From Alphaproteobacteria bacterium (GTDB taxonomy: Bacteria > Pseudomonadota > Alphaproteobacteria > Micavibrionales > Micavibrionaceae), in assembly GCA_030432025.1 (NCBI GenBank), contig JAUIIA010000004.1, forward strand, positions 186,001-250,000: DNA of 64,000 bases, given 5' to 3'. Numbering within the stretch: position 1 is the stretch's first letter; each line of letters starts with the position of its first letter. The notes under the pieces were generated by a model. That model saw only the letters and a list, made by a program, of their open reading frames with translations. It had not been told where the DNA came from and did no database searches. Positions 1 through 10,900 of this stretch are shown piece after piece. The translations under genes and the position numbers were made by a program.

Positions 1-390
1 CAGCCCGAGTCGGTGCCGATTAATATGCTGGTGCCTGTTAAGGGGACACCTTTGGAAAATGTCGAGATGCTCGATATTTTTGAATGGATTCGCTGTATCG
101 CCGTTGCGCGGATTTTGATGCCGAAATCTATGGTGCGTTTGTCGGCTGGCCGTCTGGAAATTTCCAAGGAAGCACAAGCGATGGCGTTCATGGCCGGTGC
201 GAATGCAATCTTCACAGGTGAGAAGCTTTTGACTACGCCAAACCCTGAAAAAGATTTTGACTACACGCTTTTGGGTGAGCTGGGTATGAAACCACGCGCA
301 CCTTATAAGGACGGTGAGCCAGTTACTGCACAAGGTGGTGGTTGTGGTAAAGCCGGTGGGTGTGGTTGCGCATCTCAGGAAGCTGCTTAA
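1..390 (+). CDS. bioB: Biotin synthase, C-terminal part (5' end outside window)
   Basis: Radical-SAM enzyme that inserts sulfur into dethiobiotin, the last step of biotin synthesis. Only the last 129 residues are present; the reading frame is open to base 1. The segment '[14 protein letters not shown]', the MVRLSAGR stretch and the '[20 protein letters not shown]' block are typical of the C-terminal barrel of BioB; the Arg in RLSAGR is the usual ligand of the [2Fe-2S] cluster. The radical-SAM CxxxCxxC lies upstream and is not visible. The protein ends in a Gly/Cys-rich tail ([14 protein letters not shown]) with three cysteines. It is followed after 85 bp by bioF, which fits a bioBFDA cluster. 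Confidence 0.95.
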   Translation, partial: QPESVPINMLVPVKGTPLENVEMLDIFEWIRCIAVARILMPKSMVRLSAGRLEISKEAQAMAFMAGANAIFTGEKLLTTPNPEKDFDYTLLGELGMKPRAPYKDGEPVTAQGGGCGKAGGCGCASQEAA

Positions 391-475
391 TTTCATAGGC
401 TATCATGCATTATCAAAAACAAGCGTGTGAAGTAGGCATATTGTGTGGCTGCGCAGAATGCTTTATCTGTAGCAG

Positions 476-1600
476 ATGCGTAATTTACAAGAAAAACTCG
501 GCCAGCTGGAGGCGCAAGGGCGTCGACGTTCGCTCAAACTTCCGCAAGGGATTGATCTGACTTCGAATGATTATCTCGGTCTGGCGGAGCATCCGAAATT
601 ACGCGAAGCGGCTATCGATTTTCTTCAAAATAGTTCAAGCGTTGGGGCTGGCGGTTCGCGGTTGTTACGCGGGCACACTTCGGCACATCAGGCGTTGGAG
701 GAATTCGCCGCGACGTTTTTTGCCGCGCCGAGGACACTGTATTTTTCCAGTGGGTTTCAAGCCAATGCGGCTGTGTTTCAGGCGTTGCCGTCACGACACG
801 ATACTATTATTTTCGATGAGTTTGTTCACGCCAGTGCACGCGAGGCGATTCAGAATTCGCATGCGCGGCGTATCAAGGTTCAGCACAACAACGTGCAAGG
901 TTTCGAGAATGCGTTGAAAGAGGCGCAGGCATCTGAGCGCCAGAATGTCTGGATTGCGGTGGAGAGCATTTATTCCATGGATGGCGATGCCGCCCCACTT
1001 CCGGCGCTCTTTGATTTAGCCGAAAAATATGACGCGATACTGATCATTGATGAAGCGCATGGCAGCGGTGTGTGCGGGCCGACGGGGCGTGGATTGTCAG
1101 AAGAGTTGGTTTACGAACATGGTTATAAGCGCATTGTTACGCTGCATACTTGTGGTAAGGCGATTGGTGTTGCGGGCGGGCTTTTATGTGGTTCCGAAGA
1201 TGTGATCGATACGCTGATTAACACAGCGCGCGCTTTTATCTATTCGACAGCGCCGATGCCGCTGCAGGCATATCTGGTACAAAAATCGCTGGAGTTGATT
1301 GGCAGCGCGGAAGGGCAAGCAGCGCGTGAAAAGCTTCAAAAAATTGTAGCTCAGGCACATGAGTTTTTCGGTGGCTCGGGCACACATATCGTGCCGATTG
1401 TTATTGGTGATGATTTTGAATGCGTTGATGTGGCTAATAATCTGCAGGCACATGGCTATGATATTCGCGCGATTCGTCCGCCGACGGTGCCCGAAGGCAC
1501 AGCCAGATTGAGGCTGTCTTTAAGTGCGGCTCTGGACGAAGATATTTTACCTGCATTTGCAGATCACTATGAGGACGCTCGAAAGAAAGACGCAGCATGA
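476..1600 (+). CDS. bioF: 8-amino-7-oxononanoate synthase
   Basis: PLP-dependent alpha-oxoamine synthase that condenses pimeloyl-ACP/CoA with L-alanine. It has 374 residues, normal for BioF. Visible family features are the 'LTSNDYLGLAEHP' N-terminal motif, 'GAGGSRLLRGH', 'IIDEAHGSGVCG' and the PLP lysine in 'HTCGKAIGVAGG' (about K228). The ATG at 476 is the only sensible start: an in-frame TAG lies two codons upstream (470-472). No good ribosome binding site is visible, so translation may depend on bioB. The stop codon overlaps the bioD start (ATGA), which indicates translational coupling. Confidence 0.95.
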   Translation: MRNLQEKLGQLEAQGRRRSLKLPQGIDLTSNDYLGLAEHPKLREAAIDFLQNSSSVGAGGSRLLRGHTSAHQALEEFAATFFAAPRTLYFSSGFQANAAVFQALPSRHDTIIFDEFVHASAREAIQNSHARRIKVQHNNVQGFENALKEAQASERQNVWIAVESIYSMDGDAAPLPALFDLAEKYDAILIIDEAHGSGVCGPTGRGLSEELVYEHGYKRIVTLHTCGKAIGVAGGLLCGSEDVIDTLINTARAFIYSTAPMPLQAYLVQKSLELIGSAEGQAAREKLQKIVAQAHEFFGGSGTHIVPIVIGDDFECVDVANNLQAHGYDIRAIRPPTVPEGTARLRLSLSAALDEDILPAFADHYEDARKKDAA

Positions 1601-2226
1601 GTAAGCATTTTGTTATTACAGGTACGGATACCGATATCGGAAAGACGGTTGTTGCGGCGATGTTGACGCAAGCGCTGGGTGCGACGTACTGGAAGCCTTT
1701 GCAGTCGGGTATAGAAGGCGGCGTTGATACCAAGGCTGTACAGAAAATGACAGGCTTGCCGAGTGAACGTTTTTTGGCTGAAAAATATGTGTTTACCGAG
1801 CCGCTTTCACCGCACCGTGCCGCCGAGTTGGATCAAATGGAGGTCGATGTCGATTCTCTGACTATTCCCGAAACCGATCAAAGACTTATTATAGAAGGGG
1901 CGGGCGGTTTGATGGTGCCGTTGACCCGCAAAAACCTGCTGATCAATCTGTTCAAGACGTGGCAGGTGCCTGTAATTTTGGTCGCTCGCACGGGCCTCGG
2001 GACCATAAATCACACACTTTTATCGTTAGAGGCGCTGTGGAGCCGTAAAATTCCGGTTCACGGCATCATTTTTGTCGGTGAAAAAAATGACGACAATATC
2101 AAGACGATACACCAATTTTCAGACACAAAAGTCCTCGGACGTCTTCCAAAGCTTGACTCTTTGAATACGGAAAGTCTAGCATCCGCTTTCGATCAAAATT
2201 TCAAGCTTGAGGATTTCGAACGTTGA
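1597..2226 (+). CDS. bioD: Dethiobiotin synthetase
   Basis: ATP-dependent carboxylase that closes the ureido ring of dethiobiotin from 7,8-diaminononanoate and CO2. It has 209 residues. The P-loop 'GTDTDIGKTVVAAML' is at the N-terminus, followed by 'YWKPLQSG' with the conserved Lys and Ser and 'IIEGAGGLMVPL'; all are diagnostic for BioD. It overlaps bioF by 4 bp at the start and bioA by 4 bp at the end, so it lies inside a tightly coupled operon. Confidence 0.95.
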   Translation: MSKHFVITGTDTDIGKTVVAAMLTQALGATYWKPLQSGIEGGVDTKAVQKMTGLPSERFLAEKYVFTEPLSPHRAAELDQMEVDVDSLTIPETDQRLIIEGAGGLMVPLTRKNLLINLFKTWQVPVILVARTGLGTINHTLLSLEALWSRKIPVHGIIFVGEKNDDNIKTIHQFSDTKVLGRLPKLDSLNTESLASAFDQNFKLEDFER

Positions 2227-3539
2227 GAGACCGTATCTCACCAATCTGGCATCCGATGACCCAACATAAAACGTTCGGGCCGGCATTACATGTCGACCGG
2301 GCGGAAGGCGCGCATTTATATTTGCGCGGCGGCAAACGGGTTATTGACGGGATATCCAGCTGGTGGGTGAATACTCACGGTCACTGTCATCCGAAAATTG
2401 TTGAAGCCGTGCGCGAGCAGGCAGGCAAGCTGGAGCAGGTTATCTTTGCCGGCTTTACGCATGACCCTGCAGAGCGTTTGACCAGAAAGCTGCTGACAAC
2501 AGTTCATGAGAGCTTTGCCAATTGTCACGGCTCCCCTCTACAACATGTGTTTTATTCCGATAGCGGTTCGACGGCGATTGAAGTCGCGCTGAAAATGGCG
2601 ATTGGTTTCCATGACAATGCAGGTGAGCAGCGTACAAAAGTGATTGCGCTGGAAGGCGGGTATCACGGTGATACATTCGGCGCGATGTCTACGGGCGAAC
2701 GCGGCGTATTTAACGCCCTGTATGAGCCGTTCCTGTTCGAGGTAAAGCATATTCCTTACCCGCATAAGGGGCAGGAAATGCGCACTTTGCAATGGCTGGA
2801 TAAATGGCTCAACCGTTACGGTAAGGATACGGCCGCCTTTATCTTTGAGCCGATCGTTCAAGGCGCAGCCGGTATGCGGATGTATCCGCCGAAGCTGCTG
2901 AAGAAAATGGCAGAGATGTGCCGTGAATACGGCGTGTTGTTGATTGCCGATGAGGTTATGACGGGCTTTGGCCGTACGGGTACGATGTTTGCTTCAAGCC
3001 AGGCCGAGATTGTGCCTGACCTGCTGTGCCTCTCAAAAGGTCTGACAGGCGGGTTCCTGCCGATGGGGGCGACACTGGCGCCGCGTAAGATTTACAATGC
3101 GTTTTACCATGACGAGAAAGCCAAGCAGTTTTTCCATTCCACCAGCTTTACGGGTAACCCGATGGCGTGTGCCGCGGCGCTGGCCAGTCTGGAAATTTGG
3201 GAAGAAGAGCCTGTCTTGCAGTCTATTCAGAAAATCGGTGAGCAGCACCGCAAGGCGGCGGGATGGTATTCCGCACGTCCCGATGTTGTCGATGTTCGTG
3301 TAAAGGGCAGCATCTTTGCGCTGGACGTTCGTGACAGTGTGAATGGCTATCTGTCATCAATTGCGCAGGAAATTTATGATTTCATGCTGGATAGTGGTGT
3401 GCTCTTGCGCCCGATCGGCAATACGGTCTATATTCTGCCCCCTTATTGTATCGAAGAACAAGATTTGGAGCGTATTTATGAAACCTTGTGGAGATCCCTG
3501 GACAGCCTCCGGGATGAAGGACTACAACAAGCAGCATGA
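2223..3539 (+). CDS. bioA: Adenosylmethionine-8-amino-7-oxononanoate aminotransferase
   Basis: Class III PLP aminotransferase that converts 7-keto-8-aminopelargonate to 7,8-diaminopelargonate, usually with SAM as amino donor. It has 438 residues. The N-terminus 'ISPIWHPMTQ' matches BioA, as do 'GISSWWVNTHGH', 'YHGDTFGAMS', 'LIADEVMTGFGRTG' and the PLP lysine in 'LSKGLTGG' (about K272). The likely start is a TTG at 2223 that overlaps the bioD stop; no ATG precedes the conserved N-terminus. The 3' end overlaps the next gene by 26 bp. Confidence 0.94.
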   Translation: MRDRISPIWHPMTQHKTFGPALHVDRAEGAHLYLRGGKRVIDGISSWWVNTHGHCHPKIVEAVREQAGKLEQVIFAGFTHDPAERLTRKLLTTVHESFANCHGSPLQHVFYSDSGSTAIEVALKMAIGFHDNAGEQRTKVIALEGGYHGDTFGAMSTGERGVFNALYEPFLFEVKHIPYPHKGQEMRTLQWLDKWLNRYGKDTAAFIFEPIVQGAAGMRMYPPKLLKKMAEMCREYGVLLIADEVMTGFGRTGTMFASSQAEIVPDLLCLSKGLTGGFLPMGATLAPRKIYNAFYHDEKAKQFFHSTSFTGNPMACAAALASLEIWEEEPVLQSIQKIGEQHRKAAGWYSARPDVVDVRVKGSIFALDVRDSVNGYLSSIAQEIYDFMLDSGVLLRPIGNTVYILPPYCIEEQDLERIYETLWRSLDSLRDEGLQQAA

Positions 3540-4140
3540 GGCTCCGGTTAGAGACTTTCTAGCCCGCTTGGTCCAAGATACTGATAATCACGCTAAATTC
3601 CTCAATATGTTGTCTATGCTCGAACATATGGGTAGCCGTAAGATTATGGTGTCCCAGATGAACAAGCAGGATGTGTTGGATCAGGATACGTTGCAGCACC
3701 TCGCCGAAGAAGCGCGCCACGCCTATTTCTTTAAACGCCATGCCGAGCGCATTAATGGCGAACCGATGCCGGGTTGGGTGGATGAAAACACAATGACGCG
3801 TGTTCCTGCCCTGATGTATTTCGGTCGTATGGATGCGGGTATTTCGAAACAAGTCGGTGATGATGCCGCTTATGGTTGGGTATCTTTGATTATCGAGCTG
3901 CGCGCATGTTGGCTTTACCGTATTTACAATGAGGTCGTCGAGGCGGCGGACGTGCATTTGCCGCTTAAAGGTTTGATCGCCGAAGAAGACGGACATTTGG
4001 AAGAAATGTTCGAGATGTGCGGTGAAAATTACGATCAACTTCAGGCTCTGTCACGATACGAGACTGAATTATTTGTGAAGTTGTGGACAGCACTCGAAGC
4101 AGCCTATCCGGAAGGCTTGGATAACGCCAAAGCCGCGTAA
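3514..4140 (+). CDS. Ferritin-like di-iron protein at the end of the biotin operon
   Basis: 208-residue, mostly helical protein of unknown function. It carries a complete di-iron ligand set for a ferritin-like four-helix bundle: E37, E66xxH69 (in AEEARHAYF), E128 and E158xxH161 (in AEEDGHLEEM). No signal peptide or membrane segment is visible. Its start lies inside the bioA 3' end (26 bp overlap). An ATG at 3478 has a better GGAG at usual spacing and would add 12 residues, so the exact start is uncertain. The position suggests a role in biotin supply, for example oxidative formation of the pimelate moiety, since no bioC, bioH, bioZ, bioW or bioI is visible here. That role is inference. Other ferritin-like oxidases or hydroxylases remain possible. 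Confidence 0.75.
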   Translation: MKDYNKQHEAPVRDFLARLVQDTDNHAKFLNMLSMLEHMGSRKIMVSQMNKQDVLDQDTLQHLAEEARHAYFFKRHAERINGEPMPGWVDENTMTRVPALMYFGRMDAGISKQVGDDAAYGWVSLIIELRACWLYRIYNEVVEAADVHLPLKGLIAEEDGHLEEMFEMCGENYDQLQALSRYETELFVKLWTALEAAYPEGLDNAKAA

Positions 4141-4218
4141 CATTGCGCTTTGCGCCCCTGTGTGGCTGTGCTAGTATCCGATTCCCTGCTAACTATTTTT
4201 GAGTGAAAGAGCTAGTCG

Positions 4219-5334
4219 ATGAAACTGAGCATTGAGCGCGCATCCCTTCTAAGATCCCTTAACCACGTACAAAGCGTTGTCGAACGCAGAAACACTATTC
4301 CCATTCTTTCGAATGTGTTGATGCAAGCGAGTGGAGATGTCCTGACATTCAAGACAACGGATATGGATCTGGAGATCAACGAATCGGTTGCAGCCAATAT
4401 CGACACAGAAGGCGCGACAACAGTTCCTGCTCACACACTCTATGACATTGTCCGTAAGCTTCCGGATGGTAGTGACGTCGAGTTGACGCAAAATGCCGAA
4501 GGCACACAGATGGAAGTCAAAGCAGGGCGTTCCAAATTCAAGCTTTCATGTTTGCCGACTACGGACTTCCCCGAGTTGGGCGCTGGCGAGTTGCCGACAA
4601 GCTTTTCTATTCCGGCCGCTGATATGCGTGCGCTGATCGACCGCACGAAGTTCGCGATGAGCACGGAAGAAACACGTTATTACCTCAACGGTATTTATTT
4701 GCACGAAGCCGAGCAGGACGGCGTAAAAGTATTGCGCGCGGTTGCCACTGACGGTCACCGTTTGGCGCGTTTCGAGATGCCGTTGTCTGATGGTGCTGCC
4801 GGTATGCCGGGAATTATTATTCCGCGTAAAACAATTGGTGAGTTGCGTAAGCTGGTCGATGAAGCGGCTGATGCGATCCAGATCGAATTGTCCGAAAGCA
4901 AAATCCGTTTTGCCTTTGACCACATCGTTCTGACATCCAAGCTGATCGACGGTACGTTCCCTGATTATCAGCGTGTCATTCCACAAGGTAACGACAAGAT
5001 CGTCGAAGTCGATGCGAAGATGCTGACATCCGCGGTTGACCGTGTTTCCACGATTTCCGATGGTAAATCCCGTGCTATCAAGATTGCGCTTAATGGCAAG
5101 TTGATGACTGTTTCCGCGAATTCCCCTGATGCGGGTAGTGCGACGGAAGAAGTCGAAGTGAATGGCGAAACCGATATCGAAATCGGTTTTAATGCCAAAT
5201 ACTTGCTCGACATTACATCCCAGATTGAAGGCGAAGGTTGCCGTCTGACTTTGGCGGACCCGGCCAGCCCGACAATCATTCAGGACAATAGCGACGCAAG
5301 TGCGCTGTACGTGCTGATGCCGCTGCGCGTTTAA
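4219..5334 (+). CDS. dnaN: DNA polymerase III beta sliding clamp
   Basis: Ring-shaped processivity clamp for DNA polymerase III. It has 371 residues, the usual size. 'MKLSIERASLLRSLNHVQSV' and 'ERRNTIPILSNVL' form the typical N-terminus. 'LNGIYLH', 'ATDGHRLA' and the C-terminal 'YVLMPLRV' (MPLRV/MPMRL type ending) are diagnostic. All three clamp domains fit in this length. It is followed by an intrinsic terminator and then recF. No dnaA lies upstream in the window; the biotin genes occupy that side. Confidence 0.97.
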   Translation: MKLSIERASLLRSLNHVQSVVERRNTIPILSNVLMQASGDVLTFKTTDMDLEINESVAANIDTEGATTVPAHTLYDIVRKLPDGSDVELTQNAEGTQMEVKAGRSKFKLSCLPTTDFPELGAGELPTSFSIPAADMRALIDRTKFAMSTEETRYYLNGIYLHEAEQDGVKVLRAVATDGHRLARFEMPLSDGAAGMPGIIIPRKTIGELRKLVDEAADAIQIELSESKIRFAFDHIVLTSKLIDGTFPDYQRVIPQGNDKIVEVDAKMLTSAVDRVSTISDGKSRAIKIALNGKLMTVSANSPDAGSATEEVEVNGETDIEIGFNAKYLLDITSQIEGEGCRLTLADPASPTIIQDNSDASALYVLMPLRV

Positions 5335-5361
5335 TTGGTCGGCAATTATATAGCTTTAAAG

Positions 5362-5392
5362 AAGGTGGGTGACTTGCCCGCCTTTTTTTATA
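5362..5392 (+). terminator. Rho-independent terminator after dnaN
   Basis: Stem AAGGTGGG (5362-5369) pairs with CCCGCCTT (5377-5384) with one G-T wobble and a 7-nt loop. A run of seven T follows (5383-5389). It sits 28 bp after the dnaN stop and 16 bp before the recF start, so recF is either expressed by read-through or from its own promoter. Confidence 0.85.
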
Positions 5393-5407
5393 TTGGTTAA
5401 ATGTTTC

Positions 5408-6538
5408 ATGGCCCATATTCACGCCCTCAAACTTCATAATTTTCGCTGTTACAGCCAAGCTGCATTGAATGAATTGAATTCAGGGTTGGTTGTTTTGTAC
5501 GGACCGAATGGGGCGGGCAAGACGAATATTCTGGAGGCTCTATCTTTGTTGGTTCCCGGGCGGGGTTTGCGCGGGGCAAAAAATCTGGACATTCAATGTC
5601 AGGATGAAGGTCAGCCATGGGCGGTTTCGGCCAGCTTGCAAGCGCCGTATGGTCCCGTTCAATTGGGCACGGGTTTGGATGCCAAAACCGAGAAGCGGGT
5701 GATTCGTATAAATGGTGAAAATGCACGCGGGCAATCTGCGTTGGTTGAACATTTGGCCGCCGTATGGCTGACGCCGCAGATGGATAGGTTGTTCCTCGAT
5801 TCATCATCCCACCGCCGCCGCTTTCTTGATCGTCTCGTTTTTGCCTTCGATCCCGGTCATTCGGGTCGCGTGACGCGATACGAGAATGCGATGCGGCAAC
5901 GTTCGAAATTACTGCAAGACGGTGCCAAAAATAGCGGGGCCGACCTGTCATGGATTAAGGGGCTGGAATCACAAATGGCGGAGACGGGCGTGGCGATTGC
6001 CGCCGCCCGACTTGAGTTTGTTGAACGGCTGCAGGCGGCCGTGAAAAAGGCAGATGATGAGCATTTTCCGCAAGCGACTTTACGGGCGACAGGGACATTG
6101 GAAGAGTTGCTGGGGAATGAGTCGGCATTGGCGGTGGAGGAGTTATTTGCATACCAGCTAGAGCAATCACGCCGCCGTGATGAGGTGACGGGTGGTGCGG
6201 CAACGGGGCCGCATAAATCCGATTTACAGGTGATTTATACGGCGAAAGATATGGCCGCGGACCAATGTTCAACGGGGGAGCAAAAGGCTTTGCTGATTGG
6301 GATTACGCTGGCGCATGCACGCCTGATTGTGGCCGAACGCGGGCAGGCACCGTTATTGTTGCTTGATGAGGTGGCGGCGCATCTGGATGAAAAGCGCCGT
6401 GCTGCGCTATATGCTATTCTCAAAGATCTGGGTGGGCAGGCGTGGTTGACGGGTACGGATAAATCCTTGTTTGATGATATTGGGGACGGGCAGTTTTTCG
6501 AAATCAAGGACGCGCAAATTTTTACAGGGGAGGCCTAA
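5408..6538 (+). CDS. recF: DNA replication and repair protein RecF
   Basis: SMC-like ATPase that helps load RecA at gaps through the RecFOR pathway. It has 376 residues. Walker A 'GPNGAGKT' lies at residues 32-39. The signature region 'STGEQKALLIGI' and the Walker B 'LLLLDEVAAHLDEKRR' are near the C-terminus, as expected for RecF. I chose the ATG at 5408 because 'HALKLHNFRCY' is the normal RecF beginning; an in-frame start at 5369 would begin inside the dnaN terminator. Confidence 0.96.
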   Translation: MAHIHALKLHNFRCYSQAALNELNSGLVVLYGPNGAGKTNILEALSLLVPGRGLRGAKNLDIQCQDEGQPWAVSASLQAPYGPVQLGTGLDAKTEKRVIRINGENARGQSALVEHLAAVWLTPQMDRLFLDSSSHRRRFLDRLVFAFDPGHSGRVTRYENAMRQRSKLLQDGAKNSGADLSWIKGLESQMAETGVAIAAARLEFVERLQAAVKKADDEHFPQATLRATGTLEELLGNESALAVEELFAYQLEQSRRRDEVTGGAATGPHKSDLQVIYTAKDMAADQCSTGEQKALLIGITLAHARLIVAERGQAPLLLLDEVAAHLDEKRRAALYAILKDLGGQAWLTGTDKSLFDDIGDGQFFEIKDAQIFTGEA

Positions 6539-6542
6539 GTAA

Positions 6543-7151
6543 ATGAGTGAAGATTTTTCAGAAAATGTGATCGATTTTTACCGAAAGCATGCGGAGCGTT
6601 TCGAAGAGGAGCGTAATTGTGAGCTGTTTGAGAAATCCTGGCTCGACAAATTTCTGGCTTCTGTTCCCGAAGGCGGGCATGTGCTCGACCTGGGGTGCGG
6701 TTTTGGTAAACCGATTGCGGAGTATTTAATCGGGCAGGGATATCGTGTGACGGGAATCGATGCGGTTCCTGCAATGATAGAAAAATGCAGAGAGTTTTTT
6801 CCCGATGAAGAATGGGTCGTCGGCGACATGCGGGAAATTGCCTTGGAGAAAAAGTTCGATGGCATTTTGGCGTGGGACAGTTTTTTTCACCTGAACCACA
6901 CCGATCAAGCCAATATGTTCCCGACATTTAAGGAGCATGCGAAAGTCGGTGCACCTTTGCTTTTTACGGCCGGTCCTGATGAGCGCGGCCGATCCGTCAA
7001 CCCGCTATGGGGTGATCCTTTGTTCCATGCGACTTTTTCAAAAGAGGCGTATGTGGCGTTTTTGAAGAAATATGGTTTTGAATGCGAAGACCAACGTTTC
7101 AACGATGAAGAGTGCGGCGGTCGTGCCGTATATTTAGCAAAAAGAGTCTAG
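6543..7151 (+). CDS. Class I SAM-dependent methyltransferase
   Basis: 202-residue cytosolic methyltransferase of unknown substrate. The SAM-binding glycine motif 'VLDLGCGFGKPIAEYL' is at about residues 47-62, followed by the acidic 'VTGIDAV' strand end and a 'GDMREI' motif. The C-terminal part has the mixed strand pattern of this fold. It starts 4 bp after the recF stop, so it is probably co-transcribed with recF. Its 3' end overlaps the convergent hisC by 4 bp. No substrate can be named from sequence alone. Confidence 0.88.
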   Translation: MSEDFSENVIDFYRKHAERFEEERNCELFEKSWLDKFLASVPEGGHVLDLGCGFGKPIAEYLIGQGYRVTGIDAVPAMIEKCREFFPDEEWVVGDMREIALEKKFDGILAWDSFFHLNHTDQANMFPTFKEHAKVGAPLLFTAGPDERGRSVNPLWGDPLFHATFSKEAYVAFLKKYGFECEDQRFNDEECGGRAVYLAKRV

Positions 7152-8251
7152 GCTGCTTTTTGGTTTTTGAACTCTTCCAATAAATCCAAAACGATATCGT
7201 TTTGTTCAGGCGTACCTATTGAAATACGGATGCAGCCTAAAGTGAATTCGCCTTTTGAGAAGTCACGCAAGATGACATTACGGCTTTTCGCGAAGGCAAT
7301 AAAATCGCCAGCATTGTCCATTTCCACTAAAATGAAATTCGCATCGCTTTCAAAGACTGTACGTATTTGATCCATGGCTTCGAGCGCTTTGACCATGCGG
7401 TCACGCTCGGATAATAGCTTGTCGATATTGGCGCGGGCGATTTTTTGTGTCTCCGCACTCATTACGGAGAGCGCTGCGTTGACGCTGGCGTGGGGAAGCG
7501 GGTATGCATCCAGCGCTTTGGCTTTGGCAAGAGCGATGAAGTCGGTGTCCGCGCACAAGAAACATCCCATGCGCATGCCGGCCATTGAAAATGATTTTGA
7601 AAGTGTGCGCAGGATAACCAGATTCGGGAATTCATTCAGGCGCGGTGCTAAAGAACCCTGTTTGGCGAATTCAGCGTATGTTTCATCGAGGATTACAATC
7701 GCTTTGCCTTCGACGCTCTTGATGATCTCTGCAATTTCGGCATGATCGAAGCTGTTTGCTGTCGGGTTGTTGGGCGTACAGATATAGATCAGCTTGACGT
7801 TTTTAGCCGGGTCTGTGGCCGTTGTAATAATCTCATCCTTATTGAGCGCGTATGATCGTTCTTGCTTGATCAGGGGGATTTCGAGTTTTTCACACGGCAT
7901 GGCGGACGCATTCACACCATACATGCCGAAGGTCGGGGGGCAGATGATAACGGCATCCTTGCCGGGTTCGCAAAAGAGTTTGGTTAAAATGACGATGGCT
8001 TCATCCGCGCCGCGTGTCATGACCAGTTGGTCGGTGTTAACGCCGTAAAGGTCTGCATATGCCTTTGCCAATGCTTTTGGTTGAGGTTCTGGATAGCGGT
8101 TGAAACCTTCCAAACCCGGCAGTTCATATGGGTTTTCATTGGCGTTGAGGAATAGTTTTTCTTCGGTTTTATCGCTTTCCATGCCTGCCGAGACATAGCC
8201 CTGCATGTCTGCGTAGTGAACTCTTAAGCAGTCGGCGATAAATTTGTTCAT
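7148..8251 (-). CDS. hisC: Histidinol-phosphate aminotransferase
   Basis: PLP aminotransferase (fold type I) for histidine biosynthesis. It has 367 residues from the ATG at 8251. 'LNANENPYELP', 'MTRGADEAI', 'CTPNNPTAN', 'VILDETYAEF' and the PLP lysine in 'RTLSKSFSMAGMRMG' are typical of HisC. The start at 8251 has a GGAA about 9 bp upstream; an ATG six codons earlier (8269) has no visible ribosome binding site. It stands alone, away from other his genes, and faces gyrB divergently. Related aminotransferases of aromatic or aspartate type are less likely given the motifs. Confidence 0.9.
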   Translation of the reverse strand: MNKFIADCLRVHYADMQGYVSAGMESDKTEEKLFLNANENPYELPGLEGFNRYPEPQPKALAKAYADLYGVNTDQLVMTRGADEAIVILTKLFCEPGKDAVIICPPTFGMYGVNASAMPCEKLEIPLIKQERSYALNKDEIITTATDPAKNVKLIYICTPNNPTANSFDHAEIAEIIKSVEGKAIVILDETYAEFAKQGSLAPRLNEFPNLVILRTLSKSFSMAGMRMGCFLCADTDFIALAKAKALDAYPLPHASVNAALSVMSAETQKIARANIDKLLSERDRMVKALEAMDQIRTVFESDANFILVEMDNAGDFIAFAKSRNVILRDFSKGEFTLGCIRISIGTPEQNDIVLDLLEEFKNQKAA

Positions 8252-8379
8252 TTTATTATTCCATTTCAAATACTTAAGCTGTGAAAAAACGCCGAAATAA
8301 TTGTCGTTTTCACTATGTTTCTTAAGGCACGCATGCTATACAAAATGATGGCTAAAACCAAGAGAAATTAAGGCTTTAG

Positions 8380-10897
<2,518 letters not shown>

Positions 10898-10900
<3 letters not shown>

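Noticed and set aside
4141-4218. Replication origin next to dnaN
   Set aside because: No dnaA gene, no cluster of DnaA boxes and no AT-rich unwinding region seen.
5427-5951. Reverse-strand frame inside recF
   Set aside because: Fully antisense to a well-recognised gene with normal codon use on the other strand.
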